From: an uncultured Bacteroidota bacterium
GTDB taxonomy: Bacteria > Bacteroidota > Rhodothermia > Rhodothermales > Salinibacteraceae
Assembly: GCA_913055845.1 (NCBI GenBank)
Contig: CAJXKO010000013.1
Location: 1-43,854, forward strand
Length of the DNA: 43,854 nt
Reading direction: 5' to 3'
The position numbers were made by a program, and so were the translations under genes. Shown here one piece after another: positions 1-7,693 of this stretch; within the stretch, counting starts at the first letter, position 1; every line of letters starts with the position of its first letter. The notes below the pieces were generated by a model. It made no database searches and was not told where the DNA came from. It worked only from the letters and a program-made list of their open reading frames with translations.

Positions 1-1368
<1,368 letters not shown>

Positions 1369-1588
1369 TCCAAATACCTATTGCTTGCAGCGGAGTTGTT
1401 CTTGCTAGAGTGAGGGAGGGCAAGTCCCGTGGGGTTTGGCGTTGGAGCGGGGCGGTCCATGATTGTACTGTAAATCCTGCTGCTTGAGTCCAGGCAGTCG
1501 GGATCCGCGGCGGCCCACGCGCCTACGTCCAGGGTGATCCTCGAATTCAGAGGGACTTTTGTCTCTTCCCGACTTGGTACCCGTCGTC

Positions 1589-1945
1589 ATGGCCGTTGAC
1601 CGTCCGTACATTCTATTTCTGGCCACTGTCTTTCTCGCGATAGTCGTTGCGGCCTGTAGCGGGGGAGATGGAGGAAGCAAAGAGGCAACGGTCGTGAACC
1701 CACGTCTCTTGCAGACGCCGAGCGGGGAGCGGGTCTTTGCGGGCACGCTCGTAAACCCTGGAGCGTCCACCATCGGCATCGCCGAAATCGAGGTCGGTCT
1801 TTACGATGATCAGGGAGGGCGCATCGAGACAATGCGCATTCAGGTACAGGACGTCACCCCGGGCGACTCCGTCGAGTTCAATCAGACCATCGACTCGGAC
1901 CGCCCCATTCAGCAGGCCCAGGTGCAGGGCGTCCTCATTCCGTAG
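1589..1945 (+). CDS. Small secreted lipoprotein, FxLYD-like
   Basis: Encodes 118 residues beginning MAVDRPYILFLATVFLAIVVAACSGGDGG. This is a lipoprotein signal with a short hydrophobic stretch and lipobox VAAC, so the Cys at about residue 23 would be lipidated and anchor the protein in a membrane facing the periplasm. The mature part, about 90 residues, resembles FxLYD-type beta-sandwich domains, with V-N-P-G then V-G-L-Y-D-D-Q-G, a pattern of extracytoplasmic proteins of unknown function. The ATG at 1589 is preferred over an upstream TTG (1559) because it places the signal peptide directly at the N-terminus. The stop codon lies on the edge of a 19-bp tandem duplication. No partner is evident; valS ends 220 bases upstream. 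Lipoprotein status is well supported, the function unknown. Confidence 0.8.
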   Translation: MAVDRPYILFLATVFLAIVVAACSGGDGGSKEATVVNPRLLQTPSGERVFAGTLVNPGASTIGIAEIEVGLYDDQGGRIETMRIQVQDVTPGDSVEFNQTIDSDRPIQQAQVQGVLIP

Positions 1946-1981
1946 CACGCGCGGGCCTCCGGAGCACGCGCGGGCCTCCGG
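1944..1981. repeat. Two perfect tandem copies of a 19-bp unit
   Basis: The unit AGCACGCGCGGGCCTCCGG occupies 1944-1962 and is repeated exactly at 1963-1981. The first copy overlaps the last two bases of the lipoprotein stop codon. It looks like a recent replication-slippage duplication. Each unit is GC-rich and may form a weak hairpin, but no function is claimed. Confidence 0.9.
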
Positions 1982-1997
1982 GGCCTGAGACAAACGA

Positions 1998-2031
1998 AAG
2001 GACCCCGGCAGCCAAGCGCTGCGGGGTCCTT
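1998..2031. terminator. Bidirectional terminator hairpin
   Basis: The arms AAGGACCCC (1998-2006) and GGGGTCCTT (2023-2031) are perfectly complementary, and inner arms GCAGC/GCTGC extend the stem. It sits between the convergent lipoprotein gene and moeZ. The A-rich bases on one side and TT on the other suit termination from both directions, although no long T-tract is present. Confidence 0.75.
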
Positions 2032-2058
2032 CGCTCCATCAAAGCAGAGTGAGCGCCG

Positions 2059-3276
2059 CTAGTACTTCGGCACATCCGCGTCGATCTCGTCACTCCATGC
2101 AAGAACGCCGCCGGCGAGGTTGGACGCGTTGTAGCCCTTTTCGCGCAGAAACTCGGTGGCCTTCGCCGAGCGACCGCCCGAGCGGCAGTGCACCACAATC
2201 TCGTCGCCCGGACTTGCCTCCAGTTCATCGAGGCGATCCTCCAACTCGTCGACTGGGATAAGCTGGTCGGCGTCGATGCTGGCAATGTCGGCCTCGTACG
2301 GCTCGCGCACGTCGAGCACGAACGGGGCATCGCCCGCGTCGCGTCGCCGCTTGAGGTCGTGAACGGAGAGTTCGGGGATGGCGTTGTCGGAGTCGGACAC
2401 GTCAGCGTCGGCAGTTCCGTTTGTGGAGGCATCGTTGTCTTGCGGAATCCCGCAAAACGCCTCGTAGTCGATCAGTTCCGTCACTGTCGGATTTTCGCCG
2501 CAGACCGGGCAGTCCGGATTCGTGGGGACGTTGACCGTGCGGAAGTCCATGCTCAGGGCGTCCACCATTAGCAAGCGTCCGATTAGGGGCTCCCCCACGT
2601 CGGCCAGAAGCTTAATGACCTCGGTGGCCTGCAGCGTGCCGATGAGGCCGGGGAGGATGCCGAGCACGCCGCCCTCGGCGCAGGACGGGACGAGACCCGG
2701 TGGGGGCGGCTCTTCGTAGAGACAGCGGTAGCAGGGGCCGTCCTCGGTGGCGAAGACGGAGACTTGGCCCTCAAACCGGAAGATGGATGCGTAGACGTTG
2801 GGTGTGCCCGTCATCACGCAGGCGTCGTTGACGAGGTAGCGGGTGGGAAAATTGTCCGTCCCGTCGGCCACCACGTCGTAGTCGTCGATGATGCCGAGCG
2901 CGTTGTCGCTTGTGAGCCGCACCTCGTGCCGCTCCACCTCCACGTGTGGGTTGAGGTCTTCCAGGCGCTCGGACGCGGCGTCCAGTTTGGGCCGCCCTAC
3001 GTCGCTCGTGCCGTAGAGAATCTGACGCTGGAGGTTGGAGGCCTCCACGGTGTCGAAGTCGACGAGGCCGATCCGCCCCACGCCCGCGGCGGCGAGGTAG
3101 GTGGCGGCGGGCGAGCCGAGGCCCCCCGCGCCGACGAGGAGGACGGACGCGTTCTTGAGTTTCTCCTGCCCCTCCCGGCCAAATTCAGGCAGCGTCAGGT
3201 GACGGCTGTAGCGCTGGAGTTCCTCCGAGGTCAGTTCGGCCTGCGTCTCGTCGGGTGCTGCTGTGGTTGTAGACAT
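2059..3276 (-). CDS. moeZ: MoeZ/MoeB-like adenylyltransferase-sulfurtransferase (E1-like + rhodanese)
   Basis: Encodes 405 residues. The N-terminal E1-like ThiF/MoeB domain (about 20-270) has the nucleotide loop GAGGLGSPAATYLAAAGVG, the following LVDFDTVEASNLQRQ, and two CxxC pairs (CYRC and CPVC) that would bind zinc. A rhodanese domain fills the last ~110 residues with the active-site loop HCRSGGRS. Such fusions adenylate the C-terminal Gly of a ubiquitin-like sulfur carrier and pass persulfide sulfur to it, leaving a thiocarboxylate. The natural partner here is CysO, encoded just upstream, as MoeZ serves CysO in mycobacteria. The start is set at the ATG of MSTTTAAPDE, because the roughly 80 residues that an upstream start would add look non-coding. 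Last gene of the cysM-mec-cysO-moeZ operon. Confidence 0.92.
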   Translation of the reverse strand: MSTTTAAPDETQAELTSEELQRYSRHLTLPEFGREGQEKLKNASVLLVGAGGLGSPAATYLAAAGVGRIGLVDFDTVEASNLQRQILYGTSDVGRPKLDAASERLEDLNPHVEVERHEVRLTSDNALGIIDDYDVVADGTDNFPTRYLVNDACVMTGTPNVYASIFRFEGQVSVFATEDGPCYRCLYEEPPPPGLVPSCAEGGVLGILPGLIGTLQATEVIKLLADVGEPLIGRLLMVDALSMDFRTVNVPTNPDCPVCGENPTVTELIDYEAFCGIPQDNDASTNGTADADVSDSDNAIPELSVHDLKRRRDAGDAPFVLDVREPYEADIASIDADQLIPVDELEDRLDELEASPGDEIVVHCRSGGRSAKATEFLREKGYNASNLAGGVLAWSDEIDADVPKY

Positions 3277-3379
3277 GTCGTTGGTCCGGTTGATGATCGA
3301 TAACCGCGCATTTCGGCGTTCGGATCGCGCATCACGTGTGGCCACTCGGGCCTCGACGACATGCGCAATGCGAAGTGTG

Positions 3380-3426
3380 CACGGCCGCCGGTACTCGGGA
3401 AGCGGCTTCCCACGAGGGCGGCCGTG
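3380..3426 (-). promoter_or_regulatory. Large nested stem-loop between cysO and moeZ
   Basis: CACGGCCGCC (3380-3389) pairs perfectly with GGCGGCCGTG (3417-3426). Nested inside is GGGAAG (3397-3402) with CTTCCC (3406-3411) around a three-base loop. In the transcript it begins about 14 nt after the cysO stop and lacks a U-tract. That makes an mRNA-stabilising or processing element more likely than a strong terminator. Such a structure could give extra CysO, which is needed as a stoichiometric carrier, relative to MoeZ. Confidence 0.6.
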
Positions 3427-3439
3427 TTGGGGAGGTGTT

Positions 3440-3733
3440 TCACCCACCCGCAATCGACGGAACGATGGACACCTCGTCACCCGACTCCAGCGCGGTGTGG
3501 ACGCCGTCGCCGAAGCGTACGTCTTCATCGCCCACGTAGATATTCACGAATTGGCGAAGCTCGTCGTTCTCGTTGTAGAGGTTGTCGGCGAGGTCAGGGT
3601 AGCGGTCCACGAGGGTGCGGAGCGCCGTGTCCACCGTGTCGGCCTCCACGTCGACGGTCGACTGGCCGTCGGTGGCGGAGCGGAGCGGCGTCGGGATGCG
3701 TACGGTGACGGTGGTGGTTTCAGTCGTTGGCAT
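3440..3733 (-). CDS. cysO: CysO-like sulfur carrier protein (ubiquitin fold, C-terminal Gly-Gly)
   Basis: Encodes 97 residues of the MoaD/ThiS beta-grasp family, ending SIVPSIAGG. The free terminal Gly-Gly is the site that MoeZ would adenylate and convert to a thiocarboxylate. The segment FVNIYVGDEDVRFGDG closely matches, from memory, the equivalent segment of mycobacterial CysO, which also ends AVAGG. This supports CysO over MoaD or ThiS. The ATG of MPTTETTT is chosen because the upstream in-frame residues are low-complexity and the family begins near this point. It is flanked by mec (upstream) and moeZ (downstream) on the same strand. No extra residues follow the Gly-Gly, so no proteolytic activation would be needed. 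Confidence 0.9.
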   Translation of the reverse strand: MPTTETTTVTVRIPTPLRSATDGQSTVDVEADTVDTALRTLVDRYPDLADNLYNENDELRQFVNIYVGDEDVRFGDGVHTALESGDEVSIVPSIAGG

Positions 3734-3895
3734 GGTGGTAGGACGTTGAAGGTTGGAGGGTAAAACGTTGAAGCGAGGGGAAGCATGAGGGCGTGAACAC
3801 GTGGAAGGGGAGGACACTCACCTCCGGGCATCCATGTATCCAAATCCCCCGAAGCATCCAGGCCGATCGTGCAGGGAAATTCACTCGTTTGGGAG

Positions 3896-4333
3896 CTACA
3901 TAAGTTCAGGGTCGGGCAAAACAATGTCCTCCCTCCGAAACTCCGAGCGGTTGAGGGCGAGGGTCCAAGCGGTCACCGCGTCGGGCGTGCCGTCGTGAAC
4001 GGAAACGATGACATACGTGTAGCCGGGGAAAGTCGCCTCCGCTAGGTCTGTCTCCGACGGGCGGGCCGGGTGGTCGGGGTGCGAGTGGTAGATGCCCACT
4101 ACGTCGAGGTCCTGCTCCTGCGCCGCCGCGTCCGCCCGGCGATAGTCATCCGCAGTGAGTTCGTAGCGCCGCTCGCGGTTCTCGGCGCGGCGATTCGTGG
4201 CCTGGTGCAGTGCCGTGACGCGGTTCGTGCCCTTGCCCGTCACGGTACCGAGCAGAAAGCCGCAGCCTTCCTCGGGGTAGGCGTCGGCACCATGTTGGCG
4301 GATGGCGTTCAGGATCGAATTCGTCGTTTCCAT
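3896..4333 (-). CDS. mec: JAMM/MPN zinc peptidase, Mec-like (CysO-cysteine hydrolase)
   Basis: Encodes 145 residues, essentially one JAMM domain. The complete signature is visible: Glu22 in EGCGFLLG, then His83-Ser-His85, Ser93 and Asp96 in HSHPDHPARPSETD, giving the HxHx7Sx2D zinc site. In actinobacteria the homologue Mec cleaves cysteine from the C-terminus of the CysO-cysteine adduct. The position here between cysM and cysO makes the same reaction the best hypothesis. Similar JAMM proteins also act as deubiquitinase-like enzymes on other sulfur carriers, but the operon supports Mec. ATG at 4333, directly followed by ETTNSILN. A palindromic repeat separates it from cysM. Confidence 0.9.
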   Translation of the reverse strand: METTNSILNAIRQHGADAYPEEGCGFLLGTVTGKGTNRVTALHQATNRRAENRERRYELTADDYRRADAAAQEQDLDVVGIYHSHPDHPARPSETDLAEATFPGYTYVIVSVHDGTPDAVTAWTLALNRSEFRREDIVLPDPELM

Positions 4334-4363
4334 CAGGATCTGTGTCGGTGAAAGAGGCCGATT

Positions 4364-4441
4364 GATGCGTGAAACGTGACACGTGAGGGGGGCTCCTCAT
4401 TGGGGATCGTCCCCTCTTGGGAATAACGTCCCACGTATCAC
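4364..4441. repeat. Intergenic palindromic repeat, copy A (degenerate)
   Basis: The left arm GATGCGTGAAACGTGACACG at 4364-4383, continuing to 4390, is almost identical to the left arm of copy C at 10878. The right side keeps only CACGTATCAC (4432-4441) of the family. It lies between mec and cysM and its right end overlaps the cysM stop codon. See copies B and C in the RND operon. Confidence 0.65.
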
Positions 4442-5388
4442 TCCTCAGTCCAAAAGTCATCGCTCAGATACCGCGTGCCGGTGTCGCAGAGGATGGTGAC
4501 CACGACGCCCGCTTCCAGCGAACGGGCCACGTCGAGCGCGGTGGCCACGTTTGCACCGGCCGAGGGGCCCACAAGCAGGCCCTCGCTCCGGGCCAGCCGG
4601 CGCGTCATAGCGACCGCCGTTTCGGTGGTGCACGTGCGGTGGGCGTCTGCGAGGTCGGCGTCGTACAGCCCGGGCACAATGGCCGTCTCCATATGCTTCA
4701 GGCCTTCCAGGCCGTGCATCGCCGTCTCCGGCTGCAGGGCGATGCCCTGGATCGACGGGTCGTGCGCCTTCAGTCGGCGCGTGACGCCCATGAACGTGCC
4801 GGTGGTGCCGAGACCGGCCACGAAATGCGTCACCTGGCCCTCGGTCTGTTCCAGAATCTCGGCGCCCGTGCCGTCGTAGTGGGCCTGCCAGTTCGCGTCG
4901 TTGTTGTATTGGTCGGGGTAGAAGTAGCGGTCGGGCTCCGCCGCCACCAGTTCCTTTACCCGCTCTTGGGCCCCATCCGTCCCGGTCATGGGGTCCGTCA
5001 GAATGAGCTCAGCGCCGTAGGCCCGTAGCACTTTTTTGCGCTCTTCGGACGCGTTTTTGGGGAGGGCGAGCGTCACGTCCAGTCCCTTTGCGGCCCCGAT
5101 CATGGCATAAGCGATGCCCGTGTTGCCACTCGTCGCGTCGATAAGCGTCTGGTCGCGACGAAACGCACCGGAGTCGAGCCCCGCTTCGATCATACGAAGG
5201 GCCGGCCGATCTTTCACTGAGCCGCCGGGATTAAGGTGCTCCGCCTTGGCATAGACCGAGACCGTCCCCGGCAGGTCGGTCGCAAGGCTATCGAGTCGCA
5301 GCAGAGGGGTTTGGCCGATGGCGTCGACCAAGTCCGACGCAGGTCGGGCGACGGCGGAGGACGAGGCAGGGGACACGGCAGTACTCAT
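4438..5388 (-). CDS. cysM: Cysteine synthase, CysM-like (PLP enzyme using CysO thiocarboxylate)
   Basis: Encodes 316 residues of fold-type II PLP enzyme. Visible landmarks are NPGGSVKDR with the Schiff-base Lys59, the substrate loop TSGNTG, and the PLP-phosphate glycine loop AGLGTTGT. In the CysO pathway this enzyme makes an aminoacrylate from O-phosphoserine (CysM of mycobacteria) and adds the CysO thiocarboxylate, leaving CysO-cysteine for Mec. An O-acetylserine/sulfide synthase cannot be excluded from sequence alone, but the mec-cysO-moeZ genes downstream strongly favour the carrier route. The ATG at 5388 (MSTAVSPASS) is chosen; another ATG lies 24 bases upstream. It is first in the operon and is preceded by a Cys-codon leader ORF and a terminator/antiterminator. 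Confidence 0.9.
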   Translation of the reverse strand: MSTAVSPASSSAVARPASDLVDAIGQTPLLRLDSLATDLPGTVSVYAKAEHLNPGGSVKDRPALRMIEAGLDSGAFRRDQTLIDATSGNTGIAYAMIGAAKGLDVTLALPKNASEERKKVLRAYGAELILTDPMTGTDGAQERVKELVAAEPDRYFYPDQYNNDANWQAHYDGTGAEILEQTEGQVTHFVAGLGTTGTFMGVTRRLKAHDPSIQGIALQPETAMHGLEGLKHMETAIVPGLYDADLADAHRTCTTETAVAMTRRLARSEGLLVGPSAGANVATALDVARSLEAGVVVTILCDTGTRYLSDDFWTEE

Positions 5389-5419
5389 CGGCGAAAAAGA
5401 CAGAGTGATCAAAAGAAAA

Positions 5420-5447
5420 AGCCTCTCACGGACACACCGGAGAGGCT
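5420..5447 (-). terminator. Intrinsic terminator in the cysM leader (attenuator)
   Basis: Read on the minus strand, AGCCTCTC (5447-5440) is followed by CGG, a TGTGT loop, CCG, a bulged T, then GAGAGGCT (5427-5420). The run TTTTTCTTTT comes immediately after. This is a textbook Rho-independent terminator, but it lies 31 bases before the cysM start codon, so it would stop transcription before the operon. Its left arm can pair instead with an upstream segment (5518-5526), see the antiterminator entry. Confidence 0.88.
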
Positions 5448-5526
5448 ACAGGGGCAAGCAGAATGTCGGGGCGAACCTCAGCGCTCGGTCGCAGGGGGCA
5501 GGGCCCCGATCAGACGCAGCCTCTCC
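5439..5526 (-). promoter_or_regulatory. Antiterminator pairing competing with the cysM-leader terminator
   Basis: In the minus-strand transcript GGAGAGGCT (5526-5518) is a perfect 9-nt complement of AGCCTCTCC (5447-5439), which is the left arm of the terminator hairpin. Segment 1:2 pairing would destroy the terminator (2:3), the hallmark of transcription attenuation. The leader ORF stop codon (5480-5478) lies between segments 1 and 2. A ribosome that finishes the ORF would sit between the two segments and favour the terminator. One stalled at the Cys codons upstream of segment 1 would leave both free to pair. The pairing is seen directly; the mechanism is inferred. Confidence 0.8.
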
Positions 5527-5615
5527 GTGGAGGACCGACAGCACCGACAGCAACACCGGATCGCATCCGGCGCCACGGTCGTCCAGACCGCAATGGAAGA
5601 GGCAGGCGAGAGCAT
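5478..5615 (-). CDS. Cysteine-codon leader peptide upstream of cysM (45 aa)
   Basis: A short ORF, ATG at 5615 to TGA at 5478, encodes 45 residues. Residues 21-27 are CCCRCCR, from codons TGT TGC TGT CGG TGC TGT CGG. Five Cys codons within seven is extreme, and the ORF sits directly ahead of a cysteine biosynthesis operon and its attenuator. The last Cys codon is 11 nt before antiterminator segment 1. It would be translated as a sensor: scarce Cys-tRNA stalls the ribosome and lets the antiterminator form. A GTG at 5576 in the same frame could give a shorter 32-residue version. No Shine-Dalgarno site is seen, as usual in this group. Polycysteine short ORFs are described as cysteine-responsive attenuators in mycobacteria; homology to those is not implied. 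Confidence 0.75.
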   Translation of the reverse strand: MLSPASSIAVWTTVAPDAIRCCCRCCRSSTERLRLIGALPPATER

Positions 5616-5642
5616 GAAGGGGGGTGAAAGCGTGAGATATCA

Positions 5643-5657
5643 ATGCCAAAACGGCAT
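5643..5657. promoter_or_regulatory. Small palindrome in the cysM-leader/deaminase divergent gap
   Basis: ATGCC, five bases, then GGCAT form a perfect inverted repeat at 5643-5657, 28 bases upstream of the leader ORF start. It could be an operator or part of the minus-strand promoter region. No factor is assigned. Confidence 0.35.
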
Positions 5658-5822
5658 GCTCTGCTACATTCCCATCCTCGAGAACGTTCCCGGGTCCACG
5701 CGGGCCCTCGTCATCGTCACATTTTTGAAGGGGATTCGCGTTTGGGAGGGGGCGGACGGGAACGGTCCGTCCTGCGCCGGATTTTGCACAGCCGAATCCT
5801 ACGTGCCCCACCCTGCTGCGCC

Positions 5823-6299
5823 ATGCACGCGTCCGCCGACGCACTCGATCACGAACGCTTCCTCCGCGCTGCCATCCAGGAGGCTTTGTCGTCCAAAGAG
5901 TCCGGCAATCCGCCGTTCGGGGCCGTACTGGTGGGGGCGGAGGGCACCGTCCTGGACCGGGCCGGCAACACGGAGGCGCGAACGGGGGACTGCACAGGCC
6001 ATGCCGAAACCAATCTTGTCCGTGCCGCCTCGCAGCAGTACGAGATGGATCGATTGCAGGACGCAACCCTCTACGCCAGCACGGAGCCGTGCGCCATGTG
6101 TGCGGGGGCGATCTTCTGGGCTCGCATCGGGCAGGTGGTGTTTGGCCTGCGGGCAGAGCGACACTACGAGATGAAGGGTGAGGCCGGGCGCCAGCTCCAC
6201 CTATCGTGTCGCGAGGTGCTTGATCGGGGAAACCACGACGTAGCGGTCGTTGGGCCGGTACTCGAAGACGAGGCCGCGGCTGTTTTCGGGGAAGAATGA
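5823..6299 (+). CDS. Nucleoside/tRNA-type deaminase (CDA fold)
   Basis: Encodes 158 residues of the cytidine deaminase-like superfamily. The zinc site is complete: HAE in TGHAETNLVRAA supplies the first ligand and catalytic Glu, and PCAMC in STEPCAMCAGAIFW supplies the two Cys. The PCxxC spacing and NPPFGAVLVG N-terminus place it with the TadA/guanine-deaminase branch of small nucleoside deaminases. The substrate cannot be decided by eye. A clearer guanine deaminase is encoded at 30959-31441, so this one may act on another base or nucleoside. The ATG at 5823 is chosen because upstream in-frame residues are unlike the family. It is divergent from the cysM leader. Confidence 0.8.
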   Translation: MHASADALDHERFLRAAIQEALSSKESGNPPFGAVLVGAEGTVLDRAGNTEARTGDCTGHAETNLVRAASQQYEMDRLQDATLYASTEPCAMCAGAIFWARIGQVVFGLRAERHYEMKGEAGRQLHLSCREVLDRGNHDVAVVGPVLEDEAAAVFGEE

Positions 6300-6420
6300 C
6301 GTAGAGCACAGTCGTAGGGGCACGGAGGACTTGTAACGATGCAGGGCGGAAGCAGTCGAAGAACGACCCCCGCATCGAACCAGACTCGAAGCTCCGGGTA
6401 GCACTTGCCTCCACGCAGTT

Positions 6421-6438
6421 CCCGCGGCCCGCCGCGGG
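6421..6438. promoter_or_regulatory. GC-rich hairpin upstream of the RND operon
   Basis: CCCGCGG (6421-6427) and CCGCGGG (6432-6438) form a perfect 7-bp stem with a CCCG loop, 31 bases before the adaptor ATG. It is followed by AGGTCTTTG, not a true T-tract. It may be a weak terminator for the deaminase gene or an mRNA leader structure; it could also be an operator palindrome. Confidence 0.4.
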
Positions 6439-6469
6439 GAGGTCTTTGTTGGATTCTTTTGCTAGTTCC

Positions 6470-7588
6470 ATGAGCAATTCCGCGTCGTCCGCCTCGTCGG
6501 AGTCCGCCCCCGAAGAGACGGGCTGGTCGTCTCGAACCAAGCGCTTGCTGGCCGTCGGCCTCACCGTTGTCGTACTCGTCGGGCTGGCCCTCCCCAAGAT
6601 TAGTGGCTCCGAATCCTCCTCCGGAAGCGATAGCGGATCGAGCGACGCCCCGACACGCGTGGATGCGACTGTAGTGCAGCCTGGAATCGTGACGGAACGG
6701 ATTCGCACCACAGGCACGCTACGGGCCGATGAGTCGGTAGAGGTAGCGAGCGAGGCCTCGGGCAAGATCACGGACATCCAGTTTGAGGAGGGCACGCGGG
6801 TTCAGCAGGGCGACCTGCTTGTGCAGATCAACGATTCGGAGCTGCAGGCGGAGAAACAGCGCCTGCAGCACCAGCTTCGACTAGCCGAAGACCGCGCCGA
6901 GCGCCAAAGGCAGTTGCTGGCCGAAGGGGGCGTGAGTCAGGAAGAGTACGACGCCACCGTGAACGAGGTGGAGGTCTTGAAGGCCGACCTGAAGCTTGTG
7001 GAGGCACGCATCGAGAAAACGAAGGTCCGTGCCCCATTCGACGGCGTCGTGGGACTGCGAGCAGTGAGCGAGGGCGCGTATTTGAGCCCACAGACGCGAA
7101 TCACGACGCTGCAGCGCATCGATCCGGTCAAGGTCAACTTCTCAGTGTCCGAAAAATACGCCTCCCGAGTGGGCCCGGGCCAGTCTGTTATGTTCAGCGT
7201 ACGGGGGCGCGAGGACCGCATGACGGGGGAAGTCTACGCGACTGACACGGAGGTCGACTCCGACACCCGTACCCTCCAGCTACGTGCCCGTGCCCCAAAT
7301 CCCGGTGGCATGCTCCGCCCCGGCATGTTTGCCGACGTGACCGTTACCCTTGGCACCATCGACGACGCCATCGTAGTGCCGTCCTTCGCCGTGCTCCCCA
7401 CCCTTGATGGCCAACGCGTCTTCGTCGTCGAAAACGGCACCGCTCAACCGCGCAACGTTGCGCTCGGCGTCCGCACCGACTCCACCGTGCAGGTGACCGA
7501 CGGTCTTGCGCTCCGCGACACGGTCATTACGTCCGGCATCCAAGAAATGCGCGCCGGGCTGCCGGTTCGGATTGAGACGCTCGAATGA
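6470..7588 (+). CDS. RND efflux periplasmic adaptor (membrane fusion protein, HlyD/AcrA family)
   Basis: Encodes 372 residues. After a Ser/Glu-rich cytoplasmic tail comes a single membrane segment (RLLAVGLTVVVLVGLALPKI, about residues 24-43). A biotinyl-lipoyl-like hairpin follows (EVASEASGKITDIQFEEGTRVQQGDLLVQI), then a coiled-coil with Gln/Arg/Glu heptads and the second lipoyl half (VRAPFDGVVGLRAVSEGAYL). The remainder is beta-barrel and membrane-proximal domain. It links the inner-membrane pump encoded next with the outer-membrane channel further down. The ATG at 6470 is preferred to the TTG at 6446. There is no lipobox, so it is anchored by the transmembrane helix. The three genes run in order adaptor-pump-channel on one strand. 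Confidence 0.92.
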   Translation: MSNSASSASSESAPEETGWSSRTKRLLAVGLTVVVLVGLALPKISGSESSSGSDSGSSDAPTRVDATVVQPGIVTERIRTTGTLRADESVEVASEASGKITDIQFEEGTRVQQGDLLVQINDSELQAEKQRLQHQLRLAEDRAERQRQLLAEGGVSQEEYDATVNEVEVLKADLKLVEARIEKTKVRAPFDGVVGLRAVSEGAYLSPQTRITTLQRIDPVKVNFSVSEKYASRVGPGQSVMFSVRGREDRMTGEVYATDTEVDSDTRTLQLRARAPNPGGMLRPGMFADVTVTLGTIDDAIVVPSFAVLPTLDGQRVFVVENGTAQPRNVALGVRTDSTVQVTDGLALRDTVITSGIQEMRAGLPVRIETLE

Positions 7589-7594
7589 GACACG

Positions 7595-7676
7595 GTCCGT
7601 GAAACGTAAGGCGTGATACGTGAGGGGTCCCTCGCTGTCGATCACGCATCACGGTTCACGCATCACGGATTACGCC
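7595..7676. repeat. Intergenic palindromic repeat, copy B
   Basis: The left half (7595-7625) contains GTGAAACG and GTGATACGTGAGG. The right half (7640-7676) contains GATCACGCATCACG and TTCACGCATCACGG, roughly its reverse complement. It fills the gap between adaptor and pump genes and would fold as a long imperfect hairpin in the mRNA. It belongs to the same family as copies A (4364) and C (10878). Confidence 0.75.
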
Positions 7677-7693
7677 CAGACGCTCAGACGCAG

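Noticed and set aside
5389-5640. SAM, T-box or other metabolite riboswitch in the cysM leader
   Set aside because: No conserved riboswitch core (SAM-I, T-box UGGN bulge or similar) was found. The Cys-codon ORF plus competing hairpins explains the structure better.
6421-6438. Intrinsic terminator at the GC-rich palindrome
   Set aside because: The stem is good but there is no T-tract on either side, so it is listed only as a hairpin of unknown role.
5446-6795. 449-codon minus-strand frame spanning the cysM leader and the deaminase
   Set aside because: It runs opposite the deaminase and RND adaptor genes and has low-complexity composition. The meaningful reading in its left part is a different frame, the Cys leader.
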